NCBI GenBank assembly: GCA_036507955.1
Contig: DATCIH010000105.1
Coordinates: forward strand, 1 to 54,856
Reading direction: 5' to 3'
DNA from: DATCIH01 sp036507955
GTDB lineage: Bacteria > Bacillota > Clostridia > Clostridiales > Clostridiaceae
DNA: 54,856 nucleotides
Shown here: piece by piece, positions 24,514 through 34,547 of the stretch
Position numbering within the stretch: the stretch's first letter is position 1
Layout of the letters: the number at the start of each line of letters is the position of its first letter
Notes under the pieces: generated by a model
Told to the model about the DNA's origin: nothing
The model's input: only the letters and a program-made list of their open reading frames with translations
The model's database searches: none
Translations under genes and position numbers: made by a program

Positions 24514-26859
24514 TTGAATCATGCACTTTTTAGCATATTTATTTTGCTGACTGCTTTTTATGCAGCTTTTGGCTTTCATATATATAAAATTGACACCAGG
24601 TCTAAAATGAATATGTTTTTTCTGATGATGTATTTAAGCTTAGGGAGTTGGTCCCTAGGGTATGCTTTTATGTTTATAGCATCTAATATATATATAGCTA
24701 ATTTCTGGAGAATTATTGGTACCATCGGGTGGTGTTCTTTTTTCTATTCTTGGCTTTTATTTACATTTAATTTAAATAAACAAATAATAACTAAAAAAAT
24801 GTATTATGGGCTAATGATTCCTGGAATTATTAGCTTTTTATTATATCTATCTTATAAGCCTACTTCCTCATTGATATATCTCTCTTATGGATATATAGAA
24901 AAATATCCTATAGATTTCGTACAAGTTTTTTATACATTTTACTATGTAAGTTTTTCAATAGGGGGTATTATTTCTTTATACAGTTGGGGTAGAAGTACTA
25001 TTACTAAAAGAGAGAAGCTTCAAGCGAAGATAATTGGTGGGGTAGCTTTAATTGCCATTCTAATTGGCACTATTATAGATGTTATTTTACCAATAATCTT
25101 TAAAACTATCATATTCCATTTCACCATAATAGTTATTACTATTGCAATATTGGTTATTTGGTATATTATCTCAAAATATGAGACGATGATTCTAACACCT
25201 AATTATGTATTAGAATATATGTATAGGGATGTAAAGGATCCTATAGCCTATTTGGATTTGGAATTAAATATAAAAAATTGTAATGATGCCTTTTCTGACT
25301 TTATAGGCTATGAAAAGGAACAAAACCTCCAAATTTCAGATATTATTGAAGATAGTAAGGATGACATTTATGCTTTAATTAAACAAGGAAAAGAATTTGG
25401 GTTTGAAGGAAGGTTAAAAAGAAAAGATGGAACCTTAATATCAATAAGATTATCTGGTAACATGGTCTTTGATAAATATAAAGATTATTTAGGAATCGTG
25501 ATCATCCTTCACGATTTAACAGAAATTAAGAACAATGAATTAATGAAAGAAGCACAAATAAATCATATGATTTATTATGATAATTTAACCGGTCTTCCAA
25601 ATAGAAGATTCTTTAATGAATATATAAATAAAAGGATTAATGAAGAAGCTACATACTTTGCAGTTTTATTTATGGATATAGATAATTTTAAGATAATAAA
25701 TGATACCTATGGTCATGAGAAGGGGGATGAACTCCTCCAATTTTTCACATGGACTGTTAATAAAGCTCTTGGAAATAATATTATGGCAAGAATAGGAGGA
25801 GATGAATTTCTACTTCTTATGAATGGACTTAATATGCCTAAGGATATAAATGGAGTAGAAGACTTTACTAAGGAAATAATGAAGGTGTTAAAAAAACCTT
25901 TTTATATAGAGGATAAGGAAAATTTCATTTCTGTTAGTATGGGAGTCGCTTTTTATCCAGAGGATGGAGAAAGCAGTGAAGCTTTAGTAAGAAATGCAGA
26001 TATGGCAATGTATGAAGCTAAAAATTCGGGTAGAAACAATGTTAAATTTATCACTTCTGAAATAAAAAATGGGGTTATGGAAAAGAATGCTTATAGAAAT
26101 AGCTTATACAGAGCTCTTGAGAAAAATGAGCTAGAGGTATATTATCAACCAAAGGTGAATATATTAAAAAACAATATTACAGGCTTTGAAGCACTATTAA
26201 GGTGGCGACGAAAAAATGGAAAATTCATATCTCCTAACATTTTTATACCTATAGCAGAAGATACAGGACTCATTGTAGAAATTGGATATTGGCTAATAAA
26301 AAATGCTTGTATGAATTTGAAAAAATGGCAGGAAATTGGAACAAAGGATTATAATATGGCTATAAATCTTTCCTTAAACCAGCTAAAGCAAAATAGATTT
26401 ACTGAAATAGTTAGGGGTATTCTTGAAGAATTCGATATAGAGCCATGCTTTGTAGAATTTGAGATTACTGAAAGGATGACTATTAAGGGTATAGGTGAAA
26501 CGGAAAAAGCTTTGGATAAACTTAAAAAAATAGGAGTAAAAATTTCCATAGATGATTTTGGAACAGATTTTTCATCCTTTATGAATATTAAAAAGCTTCC
26601 AATTGATAAAATTAAAATTGCTATGGAGTTTACCCAGGAGCTAAACCATAATAAAAAGGATAATATAATTGTGAAGTCAATAATTGATTTAGCCCATAAT
26701 CTAGGTTTAACGGTGATTGCAGAAGGAGTAGAAACCCTAGAACAGCTAGATTTCCTAAAATTTAACCATTGTGATGAGGTTCAAGGATACTATTTTTATC
26801 GTCCTATGGAAGAAGGTAAAGTTGAAGAAATAATTTTAGAAGAAAAGCTTAAATATTAA
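24514..26859 (+). CDS. Membrane GGDEF-EAL protein with 7TM sensor and PAS domain
   Basis: This protein of about 780 residues has an N-terminal sensor of seven hydrophobic segments (about 1-220), a PAS domain (about 230-345), a GGDEF domain and an EAL domain. The cyclase motif RIGGDEFLLLM is intact, but the RxxD inhibitory site before it is absent (GNNIMA). In the EAL domain the EALLRW, ITE, DDFGT and AEGVE motifs are present, while KID is replaced by KIA and the GTG after DDF by GTD. It may therefore be mainly a c-di-GMP synthase with weak or absent hydrolysis. The start is uncertain: ATG at 24505 abuts the GGGG ribosome site, so TTG at 24514 is preferred. Its stop overlaps that of the convergent gene. 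Confidence 0.92.
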   Translation: MNHALFSIFILLTAFYAAFGFHIYKIDTRSKMNMFFLMMYLSLGSWSLGYAFMFIASNIYIANFWRIIGTIGWCSFFYSWLLFTFNLNKQIITKKMYYGLMIPGIISFLLYLSYKPTSSLIYLSYGYIEKYPIDFVQVFYTFYYVSFSIGGIISLYSWGRSTITKREKLQAKIIGGVALIAILIGTIIDVILPIIFKTIIFHFTIIVITIAILVIWYIISKYETMILTPNYVLEYMYRDVKDPIAYLDLELNIKNCNDAFSDFIGYEKEQNLQISDIIEDSKDDIYALIKQGKEFGFEGRLKRKDGTLISIRLSGNMVFDKYKDYLGIVIILHDLTEIKNNELMKEAQINHMIYYDNLTGLPNRRFFNEYINKRINEEATYFAVLFMDIDNFKIINDTYGHEKGDELLQFFTWTVNKALGNNIMARIGGDEFLLLMNGLNMPKDINGVEDFTKEIMKVLKKPFYIEDKENFISVSMGVAFYPEDGESSEALVRNADMAMYEAKNSGRNNVKFITSEIKNGVMEKNAYRNSLYRALEKNELEVYYQPKVNILKNNITGFEALLRWRRKNGKFISPNIFIPIAEDTGLIVEIGYWLIKNACMNLKKWQEIGTKDYNMAINLSLNQLKQNRFTEIVRGILEEFDIEPCFVEFEITERMTIKGIGETEKALDKLKKIGVKISIDDFGTDFSSFMNIKKLPIDKIKIAMEFTQELNHNKKDNIIVKSIIDLAHNLGLTVIAEGVETLEQLDFLKFNHCDEVQGYYFYRPMEEGKVEEIILEEKLKY

Positions 26860-27707
26860 TTTAAGCTTTCTAATAATTTTTTAAAAGAATTAGCCGCTAA
26901 GTCAAAGGCTTTAATTCCATCTTTATATAATTTAGGTTCGGTAGAATTTTCTAAAGAGGTAAACCCTACAAAATCTGAAAGATGAGGCTCAATGGACAAG
27001 AACCCTTTAAAGTTAGTATCTTTTAATTCCCTTAGTATTTCAATCATTTTTCCATCCCCATAGCCTGCTGGGGTTACGCTATGATCCTTTAATAGTGCAT
27101 CCTTTATATGGAAATATTCAATATGTTTCTTCAATAGATTAAAGGCTGCAGGATAAGTTTCTACATTACATTGAATAAAATTGGCAGGGTCAAAAATCAA
27201 TTTTAAATATGGGCTTTTAAAATATTCAAAAATATCTAAGCACCTTTCAGGTATATCTCCGTATATTTCCTTTTCATTTTCATGAAGGAGTATGATATCT
27301 TCCTTTTCAGCCAATTTTATAAATTCTCCTAAACGATGCATAACCTCAGCTCTATGATTTTCTACTATATCTTCCTTAGGCATAAAAAAACTAAATATTC
27401 GAATATACCTGGTTTCTAATATTTTTGCAGCTTCTAGGGTATGCATAAATAATTCTAGATGAGGTTTAAAATCCTCATGTATGCCTATTTTACCTATGGG
27501 AGAGCCAATAGCAGATATTTTGAAGCTGTTTTTATCAAGCTTTTTCTTTATCTCTTTAATTTTAGGTATGGAATAGCTTACTAAAGGCTTCCCATTAACA
27601 CCTCTCATTTCGATGTGATTAATCTGATGTTTCTTTAGTATCTCCATTTGAATGTCTAAACTAGGATCAATTTCATCTGCAAAGGCAGATAATATAAAAT
27701 TACTCAT
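26856..27707 (-). CDS. Sugar phosphate isomerase/epimerase (AP endonuclease family 2 fold)
   Basis: The 283-residue TIM-barrel protein resembles xylose-isomerase-like sugar epimerases: NHIEMRGVNGKP near the N-terminus, LLHENEKEIYGD with a metal-binding Glu, LKLIFDPANFIQC with Asp, YFHIKDAL with the His, and GFLSIEPHL. The metal site (Glu, Asp, His, Glu) looks complete. Substrate unknown. It lies 14 nt after the ABC exporter gene and is probably cotranscribed with it, although a functional link is not obvious. Its stop codon overlaps that of the convergent GGDEF-EAL gene by 4 bp. Confidence 0.85.
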   Translation of the reverse strand: MSNFILSAFADEIDPSLDIQMEILKKHQINHIEMRGVNGKPLVSYSIPKIKEIKKKLDKNSFKISAIGSPIGKIGIHEDFKPHLELFMHTLEAAKILETRYIRIFSFFMPKEDIVENHRAEVMHRLGEFIKLAEKEDIILLHENEKEIYGDIPERCLDIFEYFKSPYLKLIFDPANFIQCNVETYPAAFNLLKKHIEYFHIKDALLKDHSVTPAGYGDGKMIEILRELKDTNFKGFLSIEPHLSDFVGFTSLENSTEPKLYKDGIKAFDLAANSFKKLLESLN

Positions 27708-27721
27708 TTATACGTTCCTCC

Positions 27722-29458
27722 TTATTCTTCTGTATTAAATTGTATATCACATAGCTTTTTATAGGAACCATCAAGTTTAATTAATTGTTCATGGGTTCCG
27801 GTTTCAGATATAACACCATTTTCAATAACTAATATTTTATTTGCTCTTTTAACCGTAGAAAGTCTATGAGCTATAACTAAAATTGTTCTACTATTAGCTA
27901 ATTCTTGAATTGCTTCTTGGATCTCTAATTCTGTTTCTACATCCACGGCTGAAGTTGCCTCATCAAGTATAAGAATAGGAGTATCTCTAAGTACTGCTCT
28001 AGCTATTGATAGTCTTTGTTTTTGACCACCAGATAATTTAACTCCTCTTTCTCCTATCATTGTATCATACCCTTCAGGTAGACTTGATATGAAACTATGA
28101 GCTCTAGCTATCTTAGAGGATCTGATTATATCCTCCACAGTAGCATCCTTGGAACCATAAGCAATATTTTCTCCAACAGTTCCGTTAAACAAAAATACAT
28201 CCTGTAATACAATACTTATCTGATTTCTAAGGGAGGAAAGCGAGATATCTTTAAGATCTTTTCCATCTAGATATATATTTCCAGCAACAGGATCATAAAA
28301 TCTAGCAATTAAGCTAATTATAGTTGATTTACCTACTCCTGTAGGCCCAACTAATGCTACCATTTCTCCTTCATTTACTGAAAAACTAATATTATCAATA
28401 ACTGGTGAAGACGGGATGTAGCTAAAGCTAACATTTTTAAAGCAAATTTCCCCCTTAGAGTAGATAATATCTTCTACATCTTCATTATCGATAATGTCAG
28501 GTTCTGTATCTAAAACTTCAAATACTCTATCAGCTCCAGCAACCGCCTGCTGAAGATCCTCGGTAACTCTTGCCAGAGTGGCTATTGGTTGATAAAATAA
28601 ATTCAAATACAGTAAAAAACCCACAATGTCCGATATAGAAAGCTTATGGTTTAATGCTAGATATCCTCCAAAACTTACGACTATTACAGTACCAAAGGAA
28701 CTTATGGCTTCTACAGTAGGATGAAATATTGAACTAAGCTTTAATGCATGTAGCAGAGCATAGGCATGAGTTCGTGATCTTTTTTCGATTCTACCGCGTT
28801 CTCTTGTTTGTTGATTAAATACCTGAATTTCCTTCATACCAGATATATTGTCCTGAAGAGTTGCATTAAGCTCTGCAAGTGCACTTTGAGCCTGTCTAAA
28901 ATTAGGCAGGATTTTCCTTGTAAATAGTGCGCCACCATATATTAGAAATGGAATTGGAATTAAGGTTAACAATGCTAAATATACATTCATAGAAAATAAT
29001 ATTATAGTAACACCTATTAAAATTAAGAAATTAGTTATAAGGTCTGGTACAGAATGAGCTATTAAGGATTCAAAGGTTGCAGTATCATTTGTCGTTCGGG
29101 ACATCAATTGCCCTGTCTGTTTGTCTTGATAATACCTTAAGGAGAGCTTTTGAAGATGATCATATACCACCACCCGCATATCAGAAACTAAATTCCATGC
29201 TGCTACATGGCTGAAGTAATTATTAAAATATCTAAGTACACCTCTTAGTATGTAGGAAATACCTAAGTAGATAGCTATATTTCTTATGGAACTCATAGAA
29301 GTATCACTAAGCTTACTTGTAAGTATAGAAACCAATTCTTTTATTAAATAAGGACTCCAAAGATTTATAGCTGTTATACCTAGTAGACTTAAACCAGAAA
29401 TTATTAATAGTGTCCAATAGGGTTTAGCATATTTCATTAGCTTTATTAAATTTTTCAT
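27722..29458 (-). CDS. ABC exporter half-transporter (permease-ATPase fusion)
   Basis: The 578-residue protein has a six-segment membrane domain (about 15-305) and a C-terminal ATPase. The ATPase carries Walker A GPTGVGKST, the signature LSGGQKQR, Walker B ILILDEATSAVD and the H-loop IAHRLST, all intact. It resembles MsbA/BmrA-type exporters of lipids, drugs or peptides and would act as a homodimer, since no partner gene is adjacent. The frame extends six codons further upstream, but the ATG at 29458 follows GGTGGGGGG at the right distance. The sugar isomerase gene follows. Confidence 0.93.
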   Translation of the reverse strand: MKNLIKLMKYAKPYWTLLIISGLSLLGITAINLWSPYLIKELVSILTSKLSDTSMSSIRNIAIYLGISYILRGVLRYFNNYFSHVAAWNLVSDMRVVVYDHLQKLSLRYYQDKQTGQLMSRTTNDTATFESLIAHSVPDLITNFLILIGVTIILFSMNVYLALLTLIPIPFLIYGGALFTRKILPNFRQAQSALAELNATLQDNISGMKEIQVFNQQTRERGRIEKRSRTHAYALLHALKLSSIFHPTVEAISSFGTVIVVSFGGYLALNHKLSISDIVGFLLYLNLFYQPIATLARVTEDLQQAVAGADRVFEVLDTEPDIIDNEDVEDIIYSKGEICFKNVSFSYIPSSPVIDNISFSVNEGEMVALVGPTGVGKSTIISLIARFYDPVAGNIYLDGKDLKDISLSSLRNQISIVLQDVFLFNGTVGENIAYGSKDATVEDIIRSSKIARAHSFISSLPEGYDTMIGERGVKLSGGQKQRLSIARAVLRDTPILILDEATSAVDVETELEIQEAIQELANSRTILVIAHRLSTVKRANKILVIENGVISETGTHEQLIKLDGSYKKLCDIQFNTEE

Positions 29459-29705
29459 TTTACCCCCCACCTTCAAATCATATCATTATAAACATAAATA
29501 TCATATCAAATTAAGGATAGACCTTCAATGGACAAAATGATAATATTTTTATTTTTCTATTGCTATTAAATTACTCTTATGATATTATAAAGTTGTACTG
29601 AAATTTGTCAGTTCGGATTTATAATATTGAACAACATTTCCCTTTCTGGAACTTGTGTTTATCAATTTTTTAAATCTAATAAAAATGAAAAGGAGAAATG
29701 TTGAA

Positions 29706-29876
29706 ATGGGAGATAAGACTTTAATTTGTAAGGATTGTCAGAAGGAATTTGTATTTACTGAAGGCGAACAAGCTTTCTATAAAGAAAAAGGTTTTGAAAA
29801 TGAGCCTCAGAGATGCCCTGAATGCAGAAAAGCAAGAAAGATGGCAAACAACAACAACAGAGGCTTCAGAAGATAG
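29706..29876 (+). CDS. Small zinc-ribbon protein (probable zinc ribbon, zf-trcl type)
   Basis: The 56-residue protein has two Cys pairs, ICKDCQKEF and RCPECRKARK, spaced as in the small clostridial and bacillary zinc-ribbon proteins of the zf-trcl family. The rest is basic, with an Asn/Arg-rich tail (NNNNRGFRR) suggesting nucleic-acid binding. The start at 29706 is chosen because AAAGGAG precedes it and the family starts just before the first Cys pair; the open frame extends 17 codons upstream without a ribosome site. It stands alone with its own terminator. ACTGA-N6-TCAGT (29597-29612) upstream is a weak operator candidate. Confidence 0.85.
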   Translation: MGDKTLICKDCQKEFVFTEGEQAFYKEKGFENEPQRCPECRKARKMANNNNRGFRR

Positions 29877-29897
29877 TTTAGAAGAAACGAAAATAAG

Positions 29898-29930
29898 AAT
29901 CCAGTAGGGGAAAACCTACTGGATTTTTTA
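29898..29930 (+). terminator. Terminator after the zinc-ribbon gene
   Basis: A perfect 11-bp stem (AATCCAGTAGG/CCTACTGGATT, 6-nt loop) is followed by TTTT. Confidence 0.9.
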
Positions 29931-29964
29931 GGCTTAACAATTAAATGGTAGAGACGTAATTGTA

Positions 29965-31158
29965 CTACTTGCTTTTATTTGTACCAGTAGTAATTATTTC
30001 ACTTACAGGTTCGTAATAATCATCAGAAATAGTTTCCTGCGAATATAAAGAATTATCAATATAAGTATTCCTGGTTACTCTTACCTTGTATCCAGGAGAA
30101 CCTTTTTGTATAGCATATGTTTTTCCTTCTTTGATATTTGATTGAAGAATATATTCAACTGGGGGAGATATTGTTTCATAGACGTTACTAGTCAGGGAAT
30201 AAGTCTTTTTATTTAAAGCAGAATTAGAATATATATTTACATATAGATTATTATAATGCATTATAAAGGGTGGAGGAAAGCTGACATATACCGCCGCCAA
30301 TCCCGGAATCTACTTTATTCCCTGTCAAGATAGATGCTATTTTAAAGCCTCTACCTAAGGTTCTTTCTCCAATACAATTGTTAAAGCTAAATTCATCTCC
30401 AGGCAAAAGTACTTTACCATTAAGAAGTCTGGAAGCTATTTTAATATTTTCAGCTCTAGCTAAAGAGGAAGAACTAAAATCTGTTACATACGAAGATATT
30501 TTTGTGTCAATAGGTAGCAGCATTTCTTCAGATATTGGGGCTTTTATTATTTTTATTGGAAGTTCTATGGTTTTATCTTTTAAAAAGTCATCAATTTCAC
30601 CTTGGACTTTTTCATCTAACTGTTCGCTATCGATAGTCGAGCCATTTATATCTTCCTTGAAATTAAATTTATCTTGAGAAATACTTATTTTAGCAGAGAT
30701 GGGGCTTACTGAAGAGGATTTTTCTATAGCTATAAGGGAGGAAGTTAAGTAAGTCTATCTATTTTATATTTAATAGCAAAATTTTTACTTGTACCACTTT
30801 TTATCAGGTTATTTTTAATAAAAAAGCTTTGATTTTTACCATAATCAAAGGCCTTACTAAGCACATAATCAAGATTAGAGTCAATAATTAATTTTGAATA
30901 GGGAATGCTGTATATTTTATTATTAGCTGATATAATGAGGCTTTTATCATTAAACTTATCATTATATTTGTTGGTTAAGAGTTCTTCGCCTACAACTATA
31001 TTGTTTATACTAACCCGAGGATAAAAGTAGTTATTCCACTTTTTATTTTCGGTATATATTTTACAATAATAGCCTATGAAAATACCAAAAAGACCAAGAC
31101 TAATTTGAATTAGTAATAATCTTGGTTTTAATGCCTTGAAATTTCTGTAAGTTTCCAT
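29965..31158 (-). pseudogene. Broken vanW-like gene (VanW and G5 domains)
   Basis: Three minus-strand reading frames together make one VanW-type membrane protein. The first (31158 to about 30745) has an N-terminal membrane segment and the start of a PG_binding_4-like domain. After a one-base frame change near 30750 the reading continues through the rest of that domain into the VanW core (NGKVLLPGDEFSFNN, GIGGGICQLSSTLYNA) and stops at about 30251. About 50 residues of the VanW domain that should follow are missing. The last frame holds a short strand like the VanW end (NNLYVNIYSN) and a G5-like domain. TTATAAT occurs on both sides of the apparent deletion. The gene has at least two lesions and is probably inactive. 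Confidence 0.82.
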
Positions 31159-31205
31159 AGAATACCTCGCTAGAAAAATTATTAAGTCTTGTTTCTATGA
31201 ATAAA

Positions 31206-31862
31206 TTAATCCTGTGATTGAAAAAAATCTACTATAGTATCAATTCTTTGAATTTCAAATTTAATAATATTCTTTTGTTCAGTTAGTTTAGATTCTTTAA
31301 TTTTAATAAGTTCATTATAGTTATTTATAAGTAGCGAAAGTTTTTTGATTTCTTCCTGATATGAATCTGTTACTTTGTTAATATTAAGTGTATAATCGTT
31401 CATAAATTGGTTTAAAGCTTTAAGTCTCTGATTTCCGTCAGAAACTAAAGTATCTAAGCTGTAATTAGAAGCAGCTATTATGTTGAGTACAGTTTGTTTT
31501 TTAATGTCATGAGGCAAATTTTGCGGAAGGGCATTTATAAATTTATCAAGCATAAATACAGTATTAGTGCCAGTTTCTTCTAAAGTAAATAAATCATAAA
31601 CTTCCTTCACAGTAAAATTCTTTTCATATTTTAAATCGGATTTTTCTACCATACTATAGTTTCCCAAACTACTATCACTAAGGCTTGAAGCTTTTCTATC
31701 GTTCACATCGCGTGCTTCCTCTGCATATGAATTATCCTGTAAAAAAGCAGTACCCTCTACTTTATTTTCAGGTTCTTTATCCGAGTGATCCACAGGGGTT
31801 AAAGATTTATTCTTTTCTAATACGTTTAACTTCTCAAGCATAGACATTATTGTCTTTGCCAT
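31206..31862 (-). CDS. Conserved-looking hypothetical protein with C-terminal coiled coil
   Basis: I do not recognise this 218-residue protein. The N-terminal third is acidic and low in hydrophobic residues, probably unstructured. A middle segment (about 85-150) is predicted helical (KEVYDLFTLEETG, LPHDIKKQTVLNIIAAS), and the C-terminal 65 residues have a heptad-like coiled-coil pattern (YQEEIKKLSLLINNYNELIK). There is no signal peptide or membrane segment. The ATG at 31862 is preferred over one two codons earlier for better spacing to GAGGAG. It lies 48 nt upstream of the vanW remnant, so the two were probably cotranscribed. Confidence 0.7.
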   Translation of the reverse strand: MAKTIMSMLEKLNVLEKNKSLTPVDHSDKEPENKVEGTAFLQDNSYAEEARDVNDRKASSLSDSSLGNYSMVEKSDLKYEKNFTVKEVYDLFTLEETGTNTVFMLDKFINALPQNLPHDIKKQTVLNIIAASNYSLDTLVSDGNQRLKALNQFMNDYTLNINKVTDSYQEEIKKLSLLINNYNELIKIKESKLTEQKNIIKFEIQRIDTIVDFFQSQD

Positions 31863-31920
31863 TTTCATCCACTCCTCTAAATTATAGATCTTATAGTTTG
31901 ATAATTGGAATATGATTATG

Positions 31921-32124
31921 TTAAATAAGGTTATAAAATAAAAAATTTCCTAAAATTATTCCCAGAATAAAAGTAAAAAAACAGATAACAAAATAGTTTG
32001 AGATTTTAGTAAATTTGTAGCCCTGCTTTTTAAAATAATAATTAAATCCCTTTATTATAATGCTACACAAAATTAAATCTGTAATAAGAACTAAAATTAA
32101 AATAAATAAAAATTTTAGTAGCAA
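31921..32124 (-). CDS. Small two-helix membrane protein
   Basis: A protein of about 67 residues with two hydrophobic helices (about 3-24 and 45-65) flanking a basic loop (KKQGYKFTK). The start is uncertain. TTG at 32124 follows GGAAGTGA at 7 nt, while an in-frame ATG at 32184 has no ribosome site. No family was recognised. It is on the same strand as the coiled-coil protein and the vanW remnant, 58 nt upstream of the former. Confidence 0.5.
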   Translation of the reverse strand: MLLKFLFILILVLITDLILCSIIIKGFNYYFKKQGYKFTKISNYFVICFFTFILGIILGNFLFYNLI

Positions 32125-32184
32125 AATATCACTTCCAATTTTTATAATTTTACATGCTATCAATAAGTGTATACCATTATACAT

Positions 32185-32454
32185 AATTCATCAATATATC
32201 TTAAAAAAACTCAATAAACCTTTTTTATTTGACATTTTATACAGTAATAAGTGGTACTAAAGCTTTAAATAATTGTAGATTTGATACTTTATAAGTGATA
32301 AGATGAATATGTATTTTTGATTAGTATTAAGACTCTAAAGATATAATATTATTGTAAATATGTTAGGAAGTTTCAAGTATAAATGATAAAATGTCAGTAA
32401 AGGCCCTATATGTAATAATATTATAATAGATATTCTAACAAGGGGGGAACTACT
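32185..32454. other. AT-rich intergenic region without a recognised element
   Basis: The 270 bp between the small membrane protein and the PAP2 gene are very AT-rich. TATAAT-like elements occur near 32420, and AAGGGGGG precedes the PAP2 start. No hairpin terminator, repeat or small gene could be supported. Confidence 0.5.
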
Positions 32455-33393
32455 TTGGAGATAAAAGCAGAAAATGATAAAAATTTTATATTAAATGATT
32501 TTTTAATTGAAAGGTATTATATATTAGTTGGTTTATTTATTGCTTTAATTGGACTATTAAATATAGTTTTTAAATTCATACCAATAGAATATACGGGCTA
32601 TATTTTTGTTGTGTCTATTGTTAGTGCGTTTTCCTTTGGAGATGTAAGACGGGAAGAAAATATTAAATCATTTTTAAAATTGGCTATTCCTTATACCATT
32701 ATTATATTGGTAGTATTAATAAGTGGCAATGATATTTGGCATAAGGTCCTTGATTGGCAGATGAAAAGAAATATAGTTTTCCAGATAAATGACTTATTTA
32801 AAAGCATTCCCTTTAATGATGCAGCTTTTACTAGAATATTTCATCCACAGCTTCTCACAGATTTTATGAAAACAATATATGAAAGCGGTTTTGTTCTTGC
32901 TGTTATTATTCCATTTTATAGAGCCCTATTGAATAAGGATTTTGAAAAAATGATAAGATATACTTTGTCAGGTCACATTCTTCAAGTATTTATGGTTACT
33001 CCGTTTTATGTAACCTTTTATATTCAAAATGTTTGGTTTGTTTATGGACATGCAGATCCTCTTAATAGAAATATGCCCTATAAGGAAGCTGCGATGAGCA
33101 CTTTAAATGGACTTCCATCAATGCATACCTCAATTGCCTTCGCAATGTTCTTATTGGTGCTAAGAGAAAGAAATAAGATATTTAAATGGGTTTGGTCGAT
33201 TTATTGTCTTCTGATAATATATTCTACCATGTATCTTGAGATCCATTGGGTTATAGATGTATTGGTAGGTTTGGCTTTTGGTTTTATAGCGGTTAAATTG
33301 GTGGATTTTTTTATGCTAATGGTTAAGGCTAAATTTATTAAATCGCCAAATAGCGATATAGATTCTTATGATAAAATAGGAACAGCTATATGA
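32455..33393 (+). CDS. PAP2-family membrane phosphatase
   Basis: The 312-residue protein has about six to seven hydrophobic segments and the PAP2 phosphatase motifs in the C-terminal part: LPSMHTSIAFA with the first catalytic His and EIHWVIDVLVG with the second His and Asp. The longer form with a large N-terminal membrane region resembles the PAP2_3 group (inositol phosphorylceramide synthase-like). Probable role: dephosphorylation or transfer on membrane lipid phosphates. The start is TTG after AAGGGGGGAACTACT. It converges on an MFS gene with only 3 bp between them. Confidence 0.85.
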   Translation: MEIKAENDKNFILNDFLIERYYILVGLFIALIGLLNIVFKFIPIEYTGYIFVVSIVSAFSFGDVRREENIKSFLKLAIPYTIIILVVLISGNDIWHKVLDWQMKRNIVFQINDLFKSIPFNDAAFTRIFHPQLLTDFMKTIYESGFVLAVIIPFYRALLNKDFEKMIRYTLSGHILQVFMVTPFYVTFYIQNVWFVYGHADPLNRNMPYKEAAMSTLNGLPSMHTSIAFAMFLLVLRERNKIFKWVWSIYCLLIIYSTMYLEIHWVIDVLVGLAFGFIAVKLVDFFMLMVKAKFIKSPNSDIDSYDKIGTAI

Positions 33394-33396
33394 GTT

Positions 33397-34539
33397 TTAA
33401 ACATTCTTTTCCTTTAATAATATTGAGAAAATAGATGCTATAAAGCATAATATACCAAAAATAAAAAACAGCTCAGATGGATTTATTATGTTAAGTAGCA
33501 TTCCGCCAAGAAGGCTAGAGGTAAAAGCTCCTAGACCTCCGAAAGCAGCATATAAGCTAATACTGGTACCTCTAAGTTTAGCTTTAGTATTAGCATTTAG
33601 ATATTCTAAGCTGGAGGTAATAAATAATGTAAAGGCAATACCTTCTATGCATTGGAGGAGTATTATTAGGTTTGCATTATTTACTAAGAAGTCAAGGACA
33701 AGCTTGGTTCCGTAGAGGAATAAAGAAAAAGTATACACCCTTATAATCTCAAATCTTTTAATTATTTTGCTAACAATAAAAAAAGTAGCAACTTCAAAAA
33801 TACAGGTAACAAACCATGCAATTCCAAGCATGGATACATTTCCTTTTGTGTATATAATTAAATCATTCATATAATTAACTCCGCCGGCTAGAGCGGCATT
33901 CATTAGAAAGACTGTTAAAAGTAATATTTTGATTTTGCTATTTTTAAAAATATAACCGATATCCTTAAGTTCAATAAGCTTAATATTTTTTTTCCCCTTA
34001 TACTTCATAGAAAATAAAAGGATGATACTAAATAATGACAAAGTCTCATAAATAATAAATATTATATTGATACCATAACCCATGATTATAAAGCCCAAAG
34101 CTAAATTGGTTATTGCATAAGCAGCAGAGGCCATTAATCTAATCCTTGCATAATTTGTGGTTTTAACCTCTTCAATGATATCAAAGGTGTAAGCATCCAT
34201 AATTGGGCATATACCGGACATAAATATATTATTTATAATAATAAGAGTTAAAATAATTGGGAACCCTTTAGCAAAAATAAAAAGGTATATAATAAAAATG
34301 CTTGTACACAAATTTAATAAAACAGTGTTTCTTTTACTTAGATATTTATCGGATATGAAACCCCAAACAGGCTGAGCTATAACTCCTATTATTGCGCTAG
34401 ATGCAAAAACAATAGCTATTTGGGTAAAGGTAAGATGCCTATCCTTAAAATAAACTGGAAGAAACGGGGAAAAGCAAGCATTACTGGCGTATATTATAAA
34501 CATAAGAAATTGCAGTTTTAAAACTGTTGTTTTTTCCAT
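33397..34539 (-). CDS. MFS transporter (MFS_1_like)
   Basis: The 380-residue permease has about twelve hydrophobic segments, the GVIAQPVWGFISDKYLSKRN loop after the second segment and a RIRLMASAAYA motif. It has the same overall plan as the permease at 8.5-9.7 kb (FSPFLPVYFKDRHLTFTQIA at the N-terminus), so the two may be paralogues. Substrate unknown. It has a near-consensus promoter with an inverted repeat, so it is probably regulated, and it is divergent from the sugar isomerase gene at 34.6 kb. Confidence 0.85.
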   Translation of the reverse strand: MEKTTVLKLQFLMFIIYASNACFSPFLPVYFKDRHLTFTQIAIVFASSAIIGVIAQPVWGFISDKYLSKRNTVLLNLCTSIFIIYLFIFAKGFPIILTLIIINNIFMSGICPIMDAYTFDIIEEVKTTNYARIRLMASAAYAITNLALGFIIMGYGINIIFIIYETLSLFSIILLFSMKYKGKKNIKLIELKDIGYIFKNSKIKILLLTVFLMNAALAGGVNYMNDLIIYTKGNVSMLGIAWFVTCIFEVATFFIVSKIIKRFEIIRVYTFSLFLYGTKLVLDFLVNNANLIILLQCIEGIAFTLFITSSLEYLNANTKAKLRGTSISLYAAFGGLGAFTSSLLGGMLLNIINPSELFFIFGILCFIASIFSILLKEKNV

Positions 34540-34547
34540 ATACTTCT

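Noticed and set aside
32060..32260. Plus-strand frame opposite the small membrane protein
   Set aside because: No ribosome site and no protein-like composition; the minus-strand frame with two membrane helices is more plausible.
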